Shown here piece after piece: positions 50,658-59,128 of a DNA stretch of 64,000 nucleotides. Source of the DNA: JBBQCW01 sp038319025. GTDB taxonomy: Bacteria; Actinomycetota; Thermoleophilia; Solirubrobacterales; Solirubrobacteraceae. Both the position numbers and the translations under genes were made by a program. The first letter of the stretch is position 1. Each line of letters opens with the position of its first letter. The DNA lies in contig JBBQCW010000015.1 in the NCBI GenBank assembly GCA_038319025.1, forward strand, positions 15,555 to 79,554, read 5' to 3'. The notes beneath the pieces were generated by a model. The model was given only the letters and a program-made list of their open reading frames with translations. It was not told the DNA's origin and did not search any database.

Positions 50658-50772
50658 GTGATCTCCTGCAGGTCGCCGGATCGAGGCGCGCATGCGCCGG
50701 GCGGAGCCTACCGGCCGCCCACTGCCGCATTCGATGAGGATGCGACCAGCAGGCGGGATAGGGTGGCGCCCG

Positions 50773-51426
50773 ATGAGTATCGAGTCGGAAAAACGAGACG
50801 CGGCGGTCGCCGCGGCCCAGGATGTAGCGGCCGGCATGACGGTGGGGCTGGGAACGGGGTCGACGGTCGCGTACCTACTGCCGGCGCTAGCCGAGCGCGA
50901 CCTGGACCTGACGTGCGTGTCCACATCCCCGGCCACGGAGGACGCTGCTCGCGCGCTGGGCCTGCGCGTGGTCAGTTTTGCCGGCGCGGACGCGCCTGCA
51001 CGGCTGGACATCGCGATAGACGGTGCCGACCAGGTGGCCCCGGACGGCTGGCTGGTGAAGGGCGGCGGCGCCGCGCACACGCGCGAGAAGGCGGTCGCCG
51101 CTGCGGCCGACCGGTTCGTGGTGATCGTGTCCGCCGAGAAGATGGTGGAGCGCATCGTCGCCCCCGTCCCATTGGAACTTCTGGAGTACGGGCTGGCCTC
51201 GACCCTGGCCCGGTTGGCGCACGTGAGTCTGCGCGACGTGCCTCGCAGCCCCGATGGAGGCGTGATCGCCGACTATCTCGGCGATGTCGGCGATGTGGCG
51301 GAGTTGGCCGCTCGATTGGACGCCACGGTGGGCGTCGTCGACCACGGTCTGTTCGGGCCGGAACTGGTGAGTGAGGTGCTCGTGGCGCGAGCCGGCGGCG
51401 TCGAGAGGATCGTCGTCTCCGTATAG
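50773..51426 (+). CDS. rpiA: ribose-5-phosphate isomerase A
   Basis: RpiA (217 aa) interconverts ribose-5-phosphate and ribulose-5-phosphate. VGLGTGSTVAYLLPALAERD (about residues 23-42), DIAIDGADQVAPDGWLVKGG (about 78-97, catalytic Asp) and GGGAAHTREKAVAAAADRFV (about 96-115, catalytic Glu) are clear. TAGGGT (50759-50764) is 8 nt before ATG 50773, with no Shine-Dalgarno. Divergent from pgi-gnd, it completes a compact pentose-phosphate locus. Confidence 0.94.
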   Translation: MSIESEKRDAAVAAAQDVAAGMTVGLGTGSTVAYLLPALAERDLDLTCVSTSPATEDAARALGLRVVSFAGADAPARLDIAIDGADQVAPDGWLVKGGGAAHTREKAVAAAADRFVVIVSAEKMVERIVAPVPLELLEYGLASTLARLAHVSLRDVPRSPDGGVIADYLGDVGDVAELAARLDATVGVVDHGLFGPELVSEVLVARAGGVERIVVSV

Positions 51427-51435
51427 GGTTGGCGC

Positions 51436-51723
51436 ATGGCTCCCATCAAGTTCCACCGCTGTTCATGGACGTTCCTGCACACCGACATGGACGCATGCTG
51501 GAAGGTCCAGCGTGCCCTCGATGAGCAGGGCATCGAATATGAGGTCGTCAAGCACGGTTTCGGCAAGGGCAAGCGCCCGGAGATCGCCGCGCTGACTGAT
51601 CAGAAGCTGCTGCCGGTGATCGAGTTCGCCGATGGCACCGTTTACCGTGCTGAGTCCGACCACATGGCTGCTCGGGTCCGCGCCGGTGACCTGCTGACTG
51701 CCGACTCGCCGCCTGCGCCCTGA
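51436..51723 (+). CDS. small glutaredoxin/GST N-terminal-fold protein
   Basis: A 95-aa thioredoxin-fold protein. The N-terminus KFHRCSWTFLHTDMDACWKV holds one Cys near the position of a glutaredoxin active site, but there is no CxxC. KLLPVIEFADGTVYRAESDH (about residues 55-74) is the cis-Pro/substrate loop typical of glutathione S-transferase N-domains. No GST C-terminal helical domain is present. TAGGGT (51424-51429) is 6 nt upstream of the ATG, so it has its own leaderless promoter 10 nt after rpiA. Confidence 0.75.
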   Translation: MAPIKFHRCSWTFLHTDMDACWKVQRALDEQGIEYEVVKHGFGKGKRPEIAALTDQKLLPVIEFADGTVYRAESDHMAARVRAGDLLTADSPPAP

Positions 51724-51755
51724 CCGACCGGTAGGACCTGACAACCTCTTCAGCG

Positions 51756-52160
51756 ATGGAGTGGTCCTACGGATCAGGAGGGAACGTCGACGACGAGGTC
51801 GCTGCGGTTGGCGCTATCTATGCAGCGTTTGCCCGCCGTGATATCGACGCCGCGCTCGTCTGGGTGGCCCCCGACGTGGAACTTCATCTGCGGCCGACGG
51901 GCGATCGCGCCGGTCACGCCGGCCCGTATCGCGGCCACGATGGGGTCCGCGAGTATTTCGCCGACGCGGAGCGTGTCTGGAGCGATCTGACGCTGCGCGC
52001 CGACAGTGTGCGGGCCACGAAGGGCGGTGTCGTGGTGTTCGGCCGGGTCAGTGGCAACGACGGTGTGGCCATGGTCGAGCGGCGAGTCGTGTGGACGTGG
52101 AAGATGCAAGACGGGCGGGCGACCTCCGTGACCGTCAGCGAACTGGGCGACCTCACCTGA
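51756..52160 (+). CDS. SnoaL-like (NTF2 fold) protein
   Basis: Small 134-aa NTF2-fold protein. The typical opening is VAAVGAIYAAFARRDIDAAL (about residues 15-34) followed by VWVAPDVELHLRPTG, then YRGHDGVREYFADAERVW (about 58-75), and a C-terminal beta strand WTWKMQDGRATSVTVSE. SnoaL-like proteins act as isomerases, cyclases or ligand binders; nothing here fixes the ligand. It is on the same strand as the GST-N and FKBP genes. Confidence 0.8.
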   Translation: MEWSYGSGGNVDDEVAAVGAIYAAFARRDIDAALVWVAPDVELHLRPTGDRAGHAGPYRGHDGVREYFADAERVWSDLTLRADSVRATKGGVVVFGRVSGNDGVAMVERRVVWTWKMQDGRATSVTVSELGDLT

Positions 52161-52203
52161 GAGCGCTGATCAGCGCAGTGTCATTCGCCGGTACCGTGTG
52201 TGC

Positions 52204-52584
52204 ATGACCGCCACCGAAAAGCCCTCCGTCGAGATCCCCGAGGGTGACCCCCCTTACCGCGAACTGCTGGTGGAGGACATCACGGTCGGGGAGGGTGACG
52301 AGGCTGCCGCCGGACAGGCCGTCGAGGTTCACTACGTTGGCGTCTCGTGGGCCACCGGTAAACAGTTCGATGCCTCTTGGGACCGCGGCGACACCTTCAA
52401 GTTCGGCCTCGGTAAGGGCCAGGTGATTCCGGGCTGGGATCAAGGCGTGACCGGCATGCGCGTCGGCGGCCGCCGGCGGCTGACGATCCCGCCCCACCTG
52501 GCCTACGGCAAGCGCGGCGCGGGCGGCGTGATCGGCCCGGACGAGACGCTGGTCTTCGTCGTGGATCTCGTCGGCTTGCGCTAG
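52204..52584 (+). CDS. FKBP-type peptidyl-prolyl cis-trans isomerase
   Basis: Single-domain FKBP (126 aa) accelerating proline isomerisation in protein folding. QAVEVHYVGVSWATGKQFDA (about residues 39-58), FKFGLGKGQVIPGWDQGVTG (about 66-85) and RRLTIPPHLAYGKRGAGGVI (about 93-112) are the FKBP signatures. No signal peptide, so cytoplasmic. ATG 52204 is preferred over GTG 52198 because TACCGT (52192-52197) lies 6 nt before it. Its TAG overlaps the TAG of the convergent dehydrogenase within the four-base palindrome CTAG (52581-52584). Confidence 0.93.
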   Translation: MTATEKPSVEIPEGDPPYRELLVEDITVGEGDEAAAGQAVEVHYVGVSWATGKQFDASWDRGDTFKFGLGKGQVIPGWDQGVTGMRVGGRRRLTIPPHLAYGKRGAGGVIGPDETLVFVVDLVGLR

Positions 52585-53612
52585 GCCGGCGCCCGCTCGA
52601 GGACGAGCTTGATCGCCGGCTCTAGCCATGCATCCTCTGCTTGCTCCCAGGGGACGACGGTCGTCGGGACGTTGAGTGGATCCAGGCGGCCTGAAGTGAG
52701 GAGGGCCAGCACCTCGGGCAGGAACCGCCGCGAGTCCGCCCGCGAGGTGTGGAACGTGATCCCCTTGGTGTACATCTGCAAGAGCGGGAGGGGTGCCGGG
52801 ACGAAGTGGATGGCGAGGCTGGTGCATGTGCCGTAGTCGTCGGTCGATCGCACCGCGCAGGCCAGGCCTTCCGCATCTCCGGTGTTCTCCACGGTGATCG
52901 CGGCCCGATCGAACCGGTGCGGCCATATGCCCTCGTGAACGGTGGCTTGTGCTCCGAGCGCGGTGGCGGCCGCACAGCGCTCCGCGTCGGTGTCCACGTA
53001 GCGCACGTTTCCCGCGCCGCAGGCCACGGCGCACGCGACGGCGTACAGCCCGATCGAGGCCGCAGCACCGCCGATCACCAAGACATCTGCACCTGGTCGC
53101 TGAGCCAACTGGGGGCCGACCGCGCGGTATCCATCGATCACGTTGTCGGGCAGCGTGCAGAGCTGCACTGCCGACACGCCTTCGGGCGCCGCCAAAAGGA
53201 GATGGTCGGCGTGGGGGACAGCGAGCACGTCGGCCACAGCGCCGCCGTGGCCGCCACCTGCATCGCCAAACCCGAAGGCGGCTCCGGCCTTGGCGCGATA
53301 GGTGTGACAGGCGGCGAAGCGCCCGTCGCGGCAGGCGACACACGACCCGCAGGACACCTGGAACGGGACCAGCACGCGGTCGCCGCGCCGCACGCCGGTC
53401 ACGTCCTCGCCGACGGCGACGACCTCGGCCACCGCCTCGTGGCCGACTGCGTACGGTCCCGGGAAGATCCCGAGAGCGGCCATGATCGGATCAAGGTCGC
53501 AACGAGCCACTGCGAGCGGTCGCACGAGAGCCCCTGCCGGGTCTGTGGCCTCGGGGTCAGCGGCCTCCTGCCAGCGCACTTCACCTGGCTCGATGTACGT
53601 AAGTTGGCGCAT
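52581..53612 (-). CDS. zinc-dependent alcohol dehydrogenase family protein
   Basis: Medium-chain dehydrogenase/reductase (343 aa). The catalytic-zinc ligands are Cys in AVARCDLDP (about residue 37) and His-Glu in YAVGHEAVAEVVAVGEDV (about 56). The structural-zinc Cys cluster is CGSCVACRDGRFAACH (about 86-101). The nucleotide-binding domain has GADVLVIGGAAASIGLYAVA (about 167-186), where the usual GxGxxG is changed to GGAAAS. Substrate unknown. TATCGT on the minus strand (plus-strand 53619-53624) is 6 nt before ATG 53612. Confidence 0.88.
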   Translation of the reverse strand: MRQLTYIEPGEVRWQEAADPEATDPAGALVRPLAVARCDLDPIMAALGIFPGPYAVGHEAVAEVVAVGEDVTGVRRGDRVLVPFQVSCGSCVACRDGRFAACHTYRAKAGAAFGFGDAGGGHGGAVADVLAVPHADHLLLAAPEGVSAVQLCTLPDNVIDGYRAVGPQLAQRPGADVLVIGGAAASIGLYAVACAVACGAGNVRYVDTDAERCAAATALGAQATVHEGIWPHRFDRAAITVENTGDAEGLACAVRSTDDYGTCTSLAIHFVPAPLPLLQMYTKGITFHTSRADSRRFLPEVLALLTSGRLDPLNVPTTVVPWEQAEDAWLEPAIKLVLERAPA

Positions 53613-53676
53613 CGGCCGACGATAGCTCATTGCCCGCGTCGTTGACATGCGAATCCGATGAGTTCATCATTGGTGC

Positions 53677-53901
53677 ATGGGCCTGATCCAAATCCGTAAT
53701 GTTCCCGCTGACGTGCACCGAACGCTGAAAGTCAGGGCTGCCGCTGAGGGCAGCACTCTGAGCGACTACGTCCTTCGTGACATCACCCGCGTCGCGCGGA
53801 TCCCGACGCCGCAGGAGCTCGATGCCCGCATCCGCGGTCGGGACCCTGCCGGCGTGAGCACCGCAGACATTCTTGAGGCTCGGAACACCGGTCGTCGCTA
53901 G
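53677..53901 (+). CDS. VapB/FitA-type antitoxin
   Basis: Antitoxin (74 aa) with an N-terminal ribbon-helix-helix: IQIRNVPADVHRTLKVRAAA (residues 4-23) and STLSDYVLRDITRVAR. The C-terminal AGVSTADILEARNTGRR is the toxin-binding tail, where an Arg normally plugs the PIN active site. It overlaps the toxin gene by one base (TAGTG at 53899-53903) and should repress its own operon. Confidence 0.9.
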   Translation: MGLIQIRNVPADVHRTLKVRAAAEGSTLSDYVLRDITRVARIPTPQELDARIRGRDPAGVSTADILEARNTGRR

Positions 53902-54284
53902 TGATTTTGGTGGTGGATGCCTCTGTCGCCGTGGCCTACCTGCTGGGGGAGACCAGCGAGACTGAACGTGCCGGCATTCTTGGGGACGCCCACGCACCAG
54001 CGCTGCTGGATATCGAGGTTACGCAGACGCTTCGCGGCCTTCTTCGCGCCGGCAAAATTGACGTGTTCACCGCCGATCGAGCGCGTACCGAACTTGCTGA
54101 ATTGGCGATCCGGAGATACGTCGACGCGCAGTTGCTGCCGGGAGCATGGGAGCTTCGCGACGTATGCACGACGTACGACGCGCTATACGTCGCGCTGGCC
54201 CAAGGGCTCGGCGCGACGTTGATCACCCGAGATGCACCGTTGGCGCGCGGCGTCGCGAGCCTGGTCGACGTGTCGCTCGGCTGA
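53901..54284 (+). CDS. VapC-type PIN-domain ribonuclease toxin
   Basis: Toxin of a type II pair (127 aa). Acidic residues of the PIN active site are in LVVDASVAVAYLLGE (Asp 6), LLDIEVTQTLRGLL (Glu, about 39), TTYDALYVALAQGLGATLIT (Asp, about 93) and TRDAPLARG (Asp, about 112). VapC enzymes cut tRNA or rRNA at specific sites; the target here is unknown. GTG start. The gene ends convergently with the luciferase-like gene. Confidence 0.92.
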   Translation: MILVVDASVAVAYLLGETSETERAGILGDAHAPALLDIEVTQTLRGLLRAGKIDVFTADRARTELAELAIRRYVDAQLLPGAWELRDVCTTYDALYVALAQGLGATLITRDAPLARGVASLVDVSLG

Positions 54285-54294
54285 CGCCCGTCAG
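54281..54294. terminator. small hairpin spanning convergent stop codons
   Basis: CTGACG-CC-CGTCAG (effectively a 5-bp stem with a GCCC loop) contains the TGA of vapC and, on the opposite strand, the TGA of the luciferase-like gene. Confidence 0.35.
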
Positions 54295-55346
54295 GCGGGG
54301 AGCGCGGACGGCACGCCGGCGGCGGCAGAAGCCCTGCGTGCCACCTCGGCGCGCACGACCGGCGCCACCTGTGTGCCGAACAGCTCCATCGAGCGCAGGA
54401 CATCGGCATGATCCACCGCTCCGACGCTCATCTGCGCAACGTAGCGCTGGTGCCCGAACAGCTCGTGTTCGAACAGCAGTTTCTCGACTACCTGTTCCGG
54501 TGAGCCAGCGGCCACGGCACCACGCGGCGAGCGTAGCGCCTGGTACTCGCGCAGGCCGGAGGGCGGCCACCCGCGCTCCCGACCGATGCGGTTCATCATC
54601 CCGAGATATGGGGCGGCAAATGCCGCGTCAGCGGCTTCCGATGTGACCCCGACGAACGCATGGGTGTTGATGGCGACCTTGGCGTCAGCCGGATCGTGCC
54701 CGGCGAGCGCGAACGCCTCGCGGTACAGGTCTACCAGCGGCACGAACCGTTCGGGCTCCCCGCCGATGATCGCGATCGTCAGCGGCAGGCCGAGCGTGCC
54801 GGCGCGCACCACGGATTGCGGTGAGCCGCCGACCGCCACCCACACCGGGAGTAGCTCCTGCACCGGCCGGGGCCATACGCCCGCGTCGGTCAGGGGTGCA
54901 CGGTGACGCCCGGACCAGGTGACGTGTTCGGAGGCACGGATCTTGAGCAGTAGGTCGAGGTTCTCGGCGTACAACTCGTCGTAGTCATCGAGGCTGAGGC
55001 CGAACAGCGGGAACGACTCGGTGAAGGAGCCCCGGCCGGCCATGATCTCCGCCCGGCCGCCGGACAACAGGTCGACCTGAGCAAAGTCCTGGAACACCCG
55101 GACCGGGTCGTCGGAGCTGAGCACGGTGACGGCGCTGGAGAGTCGGATCCGCTCGGTCCGTACGGCGATCGCCGCGAGCGCGATCGCGGGAGAGGAGACG
55201 ACGAAGTCCGGTCGGTGATGTTCGCCGACGGCGAAGACGTCGAGCCCCAACTGGTCGGCGAGTTCAGCCTCCTCGATGAGGTTGCGCATCCGTTGCTCTG
55301 GCGAGACATCGCCGATGTCGGCGAAGGTGGCGATTCCGAGTTCCAT
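54291..55346 (-). CDS. LLM-class flavin-dependent oxidoreductase
   Basis: Luciferase-like TIM-barrel monooxygenase (351 aa) using FMNH2 or F420H2. The opening MELGIATFADIGDV, FAVGEHHRPDFVVSSPAIAL (about residues 43-62), RVFQDFAQVDLLSGGRAEIM (about 88-107), and PVWVAVGGSPQSVVRAGTLG (about 167-186) are typical. GRGSFTESFPLFG marks it as nearest to bacterial-luciferase-type alkanal or nitrogenous-substrate enzymes; substrate unknown. TACACT (minus strand, plus 55353-55358) is 6 nt before ATG 55346, with a palindromic operator over its -35. Confidence 0.88.
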   Translation of the reverse strand: MELGIATFADIGDVSPEQRMRNLIEEAELADQLGLDVFAVGEHHRPDFVVSSPAIALAAIAVRTERIRLSSAVTVLSSDDPVRVFQDFAQVDLLSGGRAEIMAGRGSFTESFPLFGLSLDDYDELYAENLDLLLKIRASEHVTWSGRHRAPLTDAGVWPRPVQELLPVWVAVGGSPQSVVRAGTLGLPLTIAIIGGEPERFVPLVDLYREAFALAGHDPADAKVAINTHAFVGVTSEAADAAFAAPYLGMMNRIGRERGWPPSGLREYQALRSPRGAVAAGSPEQVVEKLLFEHELFGHQRYVAQMSVGAVDHADVLRSMELFGTQVAPVVRAEVARRASAAAGVPSALPA

Positions 55347-55352
55347 GGAGAC

Positions 55353-55383
55353 AGTGTAGCGCAAGTAGTTGCGTGCGCAACTA
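55353..55383 (-). promoter_or_regulatory. promoter with 18-bp perfect palindromic operator
   Basis: TAGTTGCGtgCGCAACTA (55366-55383) is a perfect palindrome. On the minus strand TTGCGC (plus 55375-55380), a 16-nt spacer and TACACT (plus 55353-55358) form the promoter of the luciferase-like gene, so the palindrome covers the -35. A further CGCAA/TTGCG repeat lies at 55360-55364. The shape is that of a MarR- or TetR-family operator; no such regulator gene lies next to it. Confidence 0.7.
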
Positions 55384-55395
55384 GTGCCGATGGAG

Positions 55396-56625
55396 CTACG
55401 GCTGTAAGCGCACGGGCAGCGTCTTGAGCTGATTGGCGAACGGGGACTCCACGTGCAGCGGCTGGCCGTTGAGCGTCATCTGCGGGAACCGGTTGAGGGT
55501 CTCCTCGAAAAGAATGCGAAGTTCCATGCGCGCCAGGGCGGTGCCGAGGCAGAAGTGCCGACCGCCGGCGCCGAACGCCTGGCGCTCCGGGTTGCGGGTC
55601 ACATCGAACTCGTCTGGGTTTTCGTAGCGCGTCTCGTCGCGGTTGGACGACGGGTACCAGAGCACGACCTTGTCACCCTTGGCGATCGGGCAGCCGTGCA
55701 ATTCGGTGTCCTTTGTCGCCGTACGTCCGAAGTGGGCGAAGGCGGGGAACATCCGCAGCGACTCTTCGACCGCGCTGGGGATCAACGTCGGATCATCCAG
55801 CAGCAACTGCATCTGGTCTGGATTCTCCAGCAGCGCACGCATGCCGCTCGAGTAGGTGGCCTTGGTGCTGTCGTTGCCCGCCGCCATCAGGAGGAAGAAA
55901 CCCATCACGATCTCGTGCTCTTCCAACCGCTCCCCGCCGACCTCGGCGTGGACGAGGACGCTGGTCAGGTCGTCGGTGGGATGCTCACGCCGTTCGGCGA
56001 TCAGCCGGCCGCAGCGGGCAAAGACTTCGGGGACGGCTTCCTCCATCACGTTCTCAACCGGCATCGCATCAGGGTCGCCGGCACCGAGCATCGCGGCCAG
56101 CAGCTTGGCCCACACCTCGTCGTCCTCCGGCGGAAGGCCCATGAAGCTGCCGATGACCCGTGCGACCACGGGTTGGGCGATATCGGTGACCAGGTCGCAC
56201 GTCTCGCGGCCTTGGAGACCGTCGAGGACGCCTCTGGTGATCGTGCGGATCGACTCTTCGTGCTCGGCGATGCGCTTGGGTGTGAATCCGCGCTGGAACA
56301 GCGCCTTGACCCGGTCGTGCTTGGGCGGATCCATCCCGATGAACATCGCCTGCTGCAGTTCCAAGGCGATGATCGCGTTCTTCGGGGCGATAAAGCCGCC
56401 GATCTCCGACGAGTAGGTCTCCCAGTCGCGGCTGACCTCATACACGTCGTCAGCGGTGGTCACCGACCACATGCCGTCCTCGCCCGGAAACTGGGGCATG
56501 GTCGCGGACCAGTGCACCGGGCATTCGGCGCGCATGCGGCGGAACAACTCGTGAGGTGGCCCGTCCTGCCAGTTCTCGCGGTCGGCCACGAGGACCTCGT
56601 CCAAGGGGATCTCTTGAGTTGACAT
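55396..56625 (-). CDS. cytochrome P450
   Basis: Soluble bacterial P450 (409 aa), a haem monooxygenase needing ferredoxin and a reductase, none of which is encoded nearby. The I-helix is LLMAAGNDSTKATYSSGM (about residues 240-257, N-D-S where many have D-T/E-T), the K-helix EESLRMFPAFAHFGR holds the ExxR pair, and the haem-Cys loop is FGAGGRHFCLGTALARMELR (about 345-364). ATG 56625 has TAGACT (plus 56633-56638) 7 nt upstream on the minus strand. It resembles steroid/terpene-oxidising CYPs of actinobacteria; substrate unknown. Confidence 0.93.
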   Translation of the reverse strand: MSTQEIPLDEVLVADRENWQDGPPHELFRRMRAECPVHWSATMPQFPGEDGMWSVTTADDVYEVSRDWETYSSEIGGFIAPKNAIIALELQQAMFIGMDPPKHDRVKALFQRGFTPKRIAEHEESIRTITRGVLDGLQGRETCDLVTDIAQPVVARVIGSFMGLPPEDDEVWAKLLAAMLGAGDPDAMPVENVMEEAVPEVFARCGRLIAERREHPTDDLTSVLVHAEVGGERLEEHEIVMGFFLLMAAGNDSTKATYSSGMRALLENPDQMQLLLDDPTLIPSAVEESLRMFPAFAHFGRTATKDTELHGCPIAKGDKVVLWYPSSNRDETRYENPDEFDVTRNPERQAFGAGGRHFCLGTALARMELRILFEETLNRFPQMTLNGQPLHVESPFANQLKTLPVRLQP

Positions 56626-56728
56626 GGTGTCAAGTCTAACCCATCCCGCGGCGGCGAGCGCAGAAATTGGTCGGCGGACCTGGGGCAGCACCGCGGCGAC
56701 CGCAGCCGTCGGGGCTAGGCTGCGCCCA

Positions 56729-57742
56729 ATGCAAGTCGACATCCCGCTGCGCGCGTTGGCGATCACGGAAGTCGCGGCCGCGGCAGCACGCTGTGAGGAA
56801 CTCGGCTTCGACGCGGTCGCCGTCACAGAGTCGACCGGCAACCCGTTCCTGGCCGCAGCAGTTGCGGCCGAGGCCACGGCACAGGTTCGCATCGCGACGG
56901 GCATCGCGCTCGCGCTGCCGCGTAGCCCGATGGATGTTGCGTACACCGCGTGGGATCTGCAGGCGCTCAGCGGGGGGCGGTTTGCTCTGGGCATCGGATC
57001 CCAGGTGCGCGCCCACATCGAGCGGCGCTACGGCGCTGACTGGGAGCGGCCCGCGGCACGGATGCGTGAGCACGTCCTGGCGATGAAGGCGATCTTCGCC
57101 GCCTGGGAGGACGACACACCACTCGCGTTCGAGGGTGAGTTCTGGACGCACACGCTGATGCCGCCCAACTTCCGGCCGCACCCGCAACCCCATGGGCGTC
57201 CGCCGATCCTCATGGCGGCCGTTCGCGAGCGGATGATCGAGGTGGCGGGGGAGGTGTCGGATGGGTTGCTTGCGCACGCCTTTCAGACCGCTGAGGTACT
57301 GCGCGAGATCACGCTCCCGGCGCTCGAGCGTGGGCTGGACCGAGGAGGGCGTCGTCGCTCCGACGTCGAGGTCGACGCTGCCGTCTTCCTGGCTACCACG
57401 GACGAGGAGTGGGAGGCGGTTCGCCGGCGGGTGGCGTTCTACGGCTCGACGCCCGGATATCGCCACGTCCTGGACCATCACGACCTCGGCTCACTCTTCG
57501 AGGCGCTCCACGCCTGCTCGCGGGAAGGTCGGTGGGCCGAGATGCCGGCGCTCGTCGGCGACGACGTGTTGAACCTGTTCGCCGTGCGCGGATCAGACCC
57601 GGTCGTCGTGGCCACGGAGATCGTCTCCCGCGTCGGCGGGGTCGCCGATCGCGTCAGTCTTGTGGGGGAGGGGCCGGACCTCGAGGTGTGGGCGAGGATC
57701 GCCGCCGCCGTGAGGGATCCTGCGCCCCCGTACGCCGTCTGA
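56729..57742 (+). CDS. LLM-class (probably F420-dependent) oxidoreductase
   Basis: Second luciferase-like enzyme (337 aa), only distantly like the one at 54.3 kb. VAAAAARCEELGFDAVAVTE (about residues 14-33), RIATGIALALPRSPMDVAYT (about 55-74), LSGGRFALGIGSQVRAHIER (about 81-100) and GRPPILMAAVRERMIEVAGE (about 156-175) are typical of the F420-linked subgroup. ATG 56729 with TAGGCT (56716-56721) 7 nt upstream; longer in-frame starts overlap the divergent P450 promoter. Divergent from the P450 gene with about 100 nt between starts. Confidence 0.88.
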   Translation: MQVDIPLRALAITEVAAAAARCEELGFDAVAVTESTGNPFLAAAVAAEATAQVRIATGIALALPRSPMDVAYTAWDLQALSGGRFALGIGSQVRAHIERRYGADWERPAARMREHVLAMKAIFAAWEDDTPLAFEGEFWTHTLMPPNFRPHPQPHGRPPILMAAVRERMIEVAGEVSDGLLAHAFQTAEVLREITLPALERGLDRGGRRRSDVEVDAAVFLATTDEEWEAVRRRVAFYGSTPGYRHVLDHHDLGSLFEALHACSREGRWAEMPALVGDDVLNLFAVRGSDPVVVATEIVSRVGGVADRVSLVGEGPDLEVWARIAAAVRDPAPPYAV

Positions 57743-57775
57743 GCGCCACCGGCCGGACTCGACCGGGGGCGCTCA
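57740..57775 (+). terminator. hairpin after the LLM gene
   Basis: TGAGCGCC (57740-57747) and GGCGCTCA (57768-57775) form a perfect 8-bp outer stem; CCGG repeats inside can extend it. It starts with the TGA stop of the LLM gene and lies before the convergent ice-binding-like gene. Confidence 0.65.
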
Positions 57776-57789
57776 GCGTCAGCGCGGCT

Positions 57790-58902
57790 TTATCCGGTGA
57801 AGCTGGGCGGCTGACGGGGCTTGCGCGGCCGTGCGGGGGTGGTGGCCGCCGGTTGGGCGCAGGCACGGAACCGCAGCTTCAAGTCGGCGGCCGGCGTCGA
57901 GTCCTTGTAGGTGATGTGAGCGATCACGGTGCGGCTCCCGCCGCGGGTCTGGACGAAGACGGAGAACGGGGCCTGCGTGCGGGTCCCTACGGTGAGTCCT
58001 CCGAGGGTGAAAACGACGCGTTTGACCATCGTCCCGGTCACAACGGCCCGGAACCGACCGCCCACACACCGACCGTGACTCAGGACGGCTGACCCGGCGC
58101 CGGGGGCTGCTCCCGCAGTTCCGCTCGTGCCCTGGGATCCGCCGCCGGTGGAGCCTCCAGACCCACTGACGGGCACGGTGGGGCTGGTGGTCTCACAACC
58201 ACCGCGCGTGATCGTGTTGGTATCCAGCGTGACCGCACCGTTACGGGCCAGTAGTCGGCCGTCGATCGTTGCCGTCGTCGTGGCGGTGATGGAAGTCAGC
58301 GCCAGCATCGTGCCGCGGAACGCGGTCGTCGTGCCGATGGTCGCCGAGCTGCCGATCTGCCAGAAGACGTTGCACGCGTTCGCGCCGTTGATCAGCTGTA
58401 CGCGGCTCCCGGTAGCGGTCGTCAGTGTCGAACCGATCTGGAAGATGAATACGGCGTTCGGGTCGCCGCCCGCGTTGAGAATCACGTCACCGGTGAGCAG
58501 CACGGACGAGGTGGACTTGTAGACGCCCGGCGTGAGCGTCAGCCCGCCGATGTCGCCCGCGATCGCCGTGGCCGGGGTGCGTCCCGCGGCGTCGTTGTAG
58601 GCGGTCGTCAGGTCGGCCTTGGCCTGGCCGGCCACGGCGTCCGCGGAGTGCATGGTCCCGTTGACCTGCCCGGCCGGGAACCCGGTGATCGCCGTACCCG
58701 GGCTGACGCCGAGGTCGCCGGTCAGGACGCTCGGCCCCGTGTTGGTGACGGCAGATCCGGCGAGGACCGCGAAGCTCGAGGCCGTGCCCAGCCCCACCGG
58801 CGGCTGCGCTGCCTGCGCCGAGCGGGCGTAGCTCGCCAACAAGACTACGGCGCTCAACGACAAGGCCACGGCGGTCTTCGGTCGCGGGATGGAACGGAGC
58901 AA
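57790..58902 (-). CDS. ice-binding-like (DUF3494) secreted protein
   Basis: Exported 370-aa protein. Signal peptide at about residues 1-31 (TAVALSLSAVVLLASYARSA). Residues about 36-235 form the DUF3494 ice-binding fold, a discontinuous beta-helix: VGLGTASSFAVLAGSAVTNT, LGVSPGTAITGFPAGQVNGT, LTLTPGVYKSTSSVLLTGDV, DPNAVFIFQIGSTLTTATGS, ATTTATIDGRLLARNGAVTL. A Gly/Ser linker and a C-terminal beta domain with two Cys follow. Such proteins bind ice in some species but act as surface adhesins in others. TTG start, GGGAG 8 nt upstream. Confidence 0.88.
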   Translation of the reverse strand: MLRSIPRPKTAVALSLSAVVLLASYARSAQAAQPPVGLGTASSFAVLAGSAVTNTGPSVLTGDLGVSPGTAITGFPAGQVNGTMHSADAVAGQAKADLTTAYNDAAGRTPATAIAGDIGGLTLTPGVYKSTSSVLLTGDVILNAGGDPNAVFIFQIGSTLTTATGSRVQLINGANACNVFWQIGSSATIGTTTAFRGTMLALTSITATTTATIDGRLLARNGAVTLDTNTITRGGCETTSPTVPVSGSGGSTGGGSQGTSGTAGAAPGAGSAVLSHGRCVGGRFRAVVTGTMVKRVVFTLGGLTVGTRTQAPFSVFVQTRGGSRTVIAHITYKDSTPAADLKLRFRACAQPAATTPARPRKPRQPPSFTG

Positions 58903-59128
58903 GACTGACTCCCGTCATTGAATTTCAGGACCCAGGCAACATCGCCTTCAGGATCGTTTTGAATCTCTCAAGCTACTCCGACGCTTGCTCTTGGGCATCC
59001 GTCACAACTACCTGTTGAGCCCGCGAAACACCACAGTGCGGAGTGTCTCAGAGGCTGCTGCAGCACAGCTGCCCTGGCCCGTCGCAGTCGTGTTCAGGTG
59101 CCGGCGTTGGTGTCGGTACGATTTTGCG
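58903..59128. other. divergent intergenic region
   Basis: A 226-nt region between the ice-binding-like and beta-helix genes. It should carry both promoters; TACGAT (59117-59122) serves the right-hand gene. It is locally richer in A/T around 58935-58985. No RNA gene or repeat was seen. Confidence 0.5.

Noticed and set aside
50352..51374. Plus-strand open frame of 340 codons across pgi and rpiA
   Set aside because: It is antisense to pgi and out of frame with rpiA; both real genes have diagnostic motifs.
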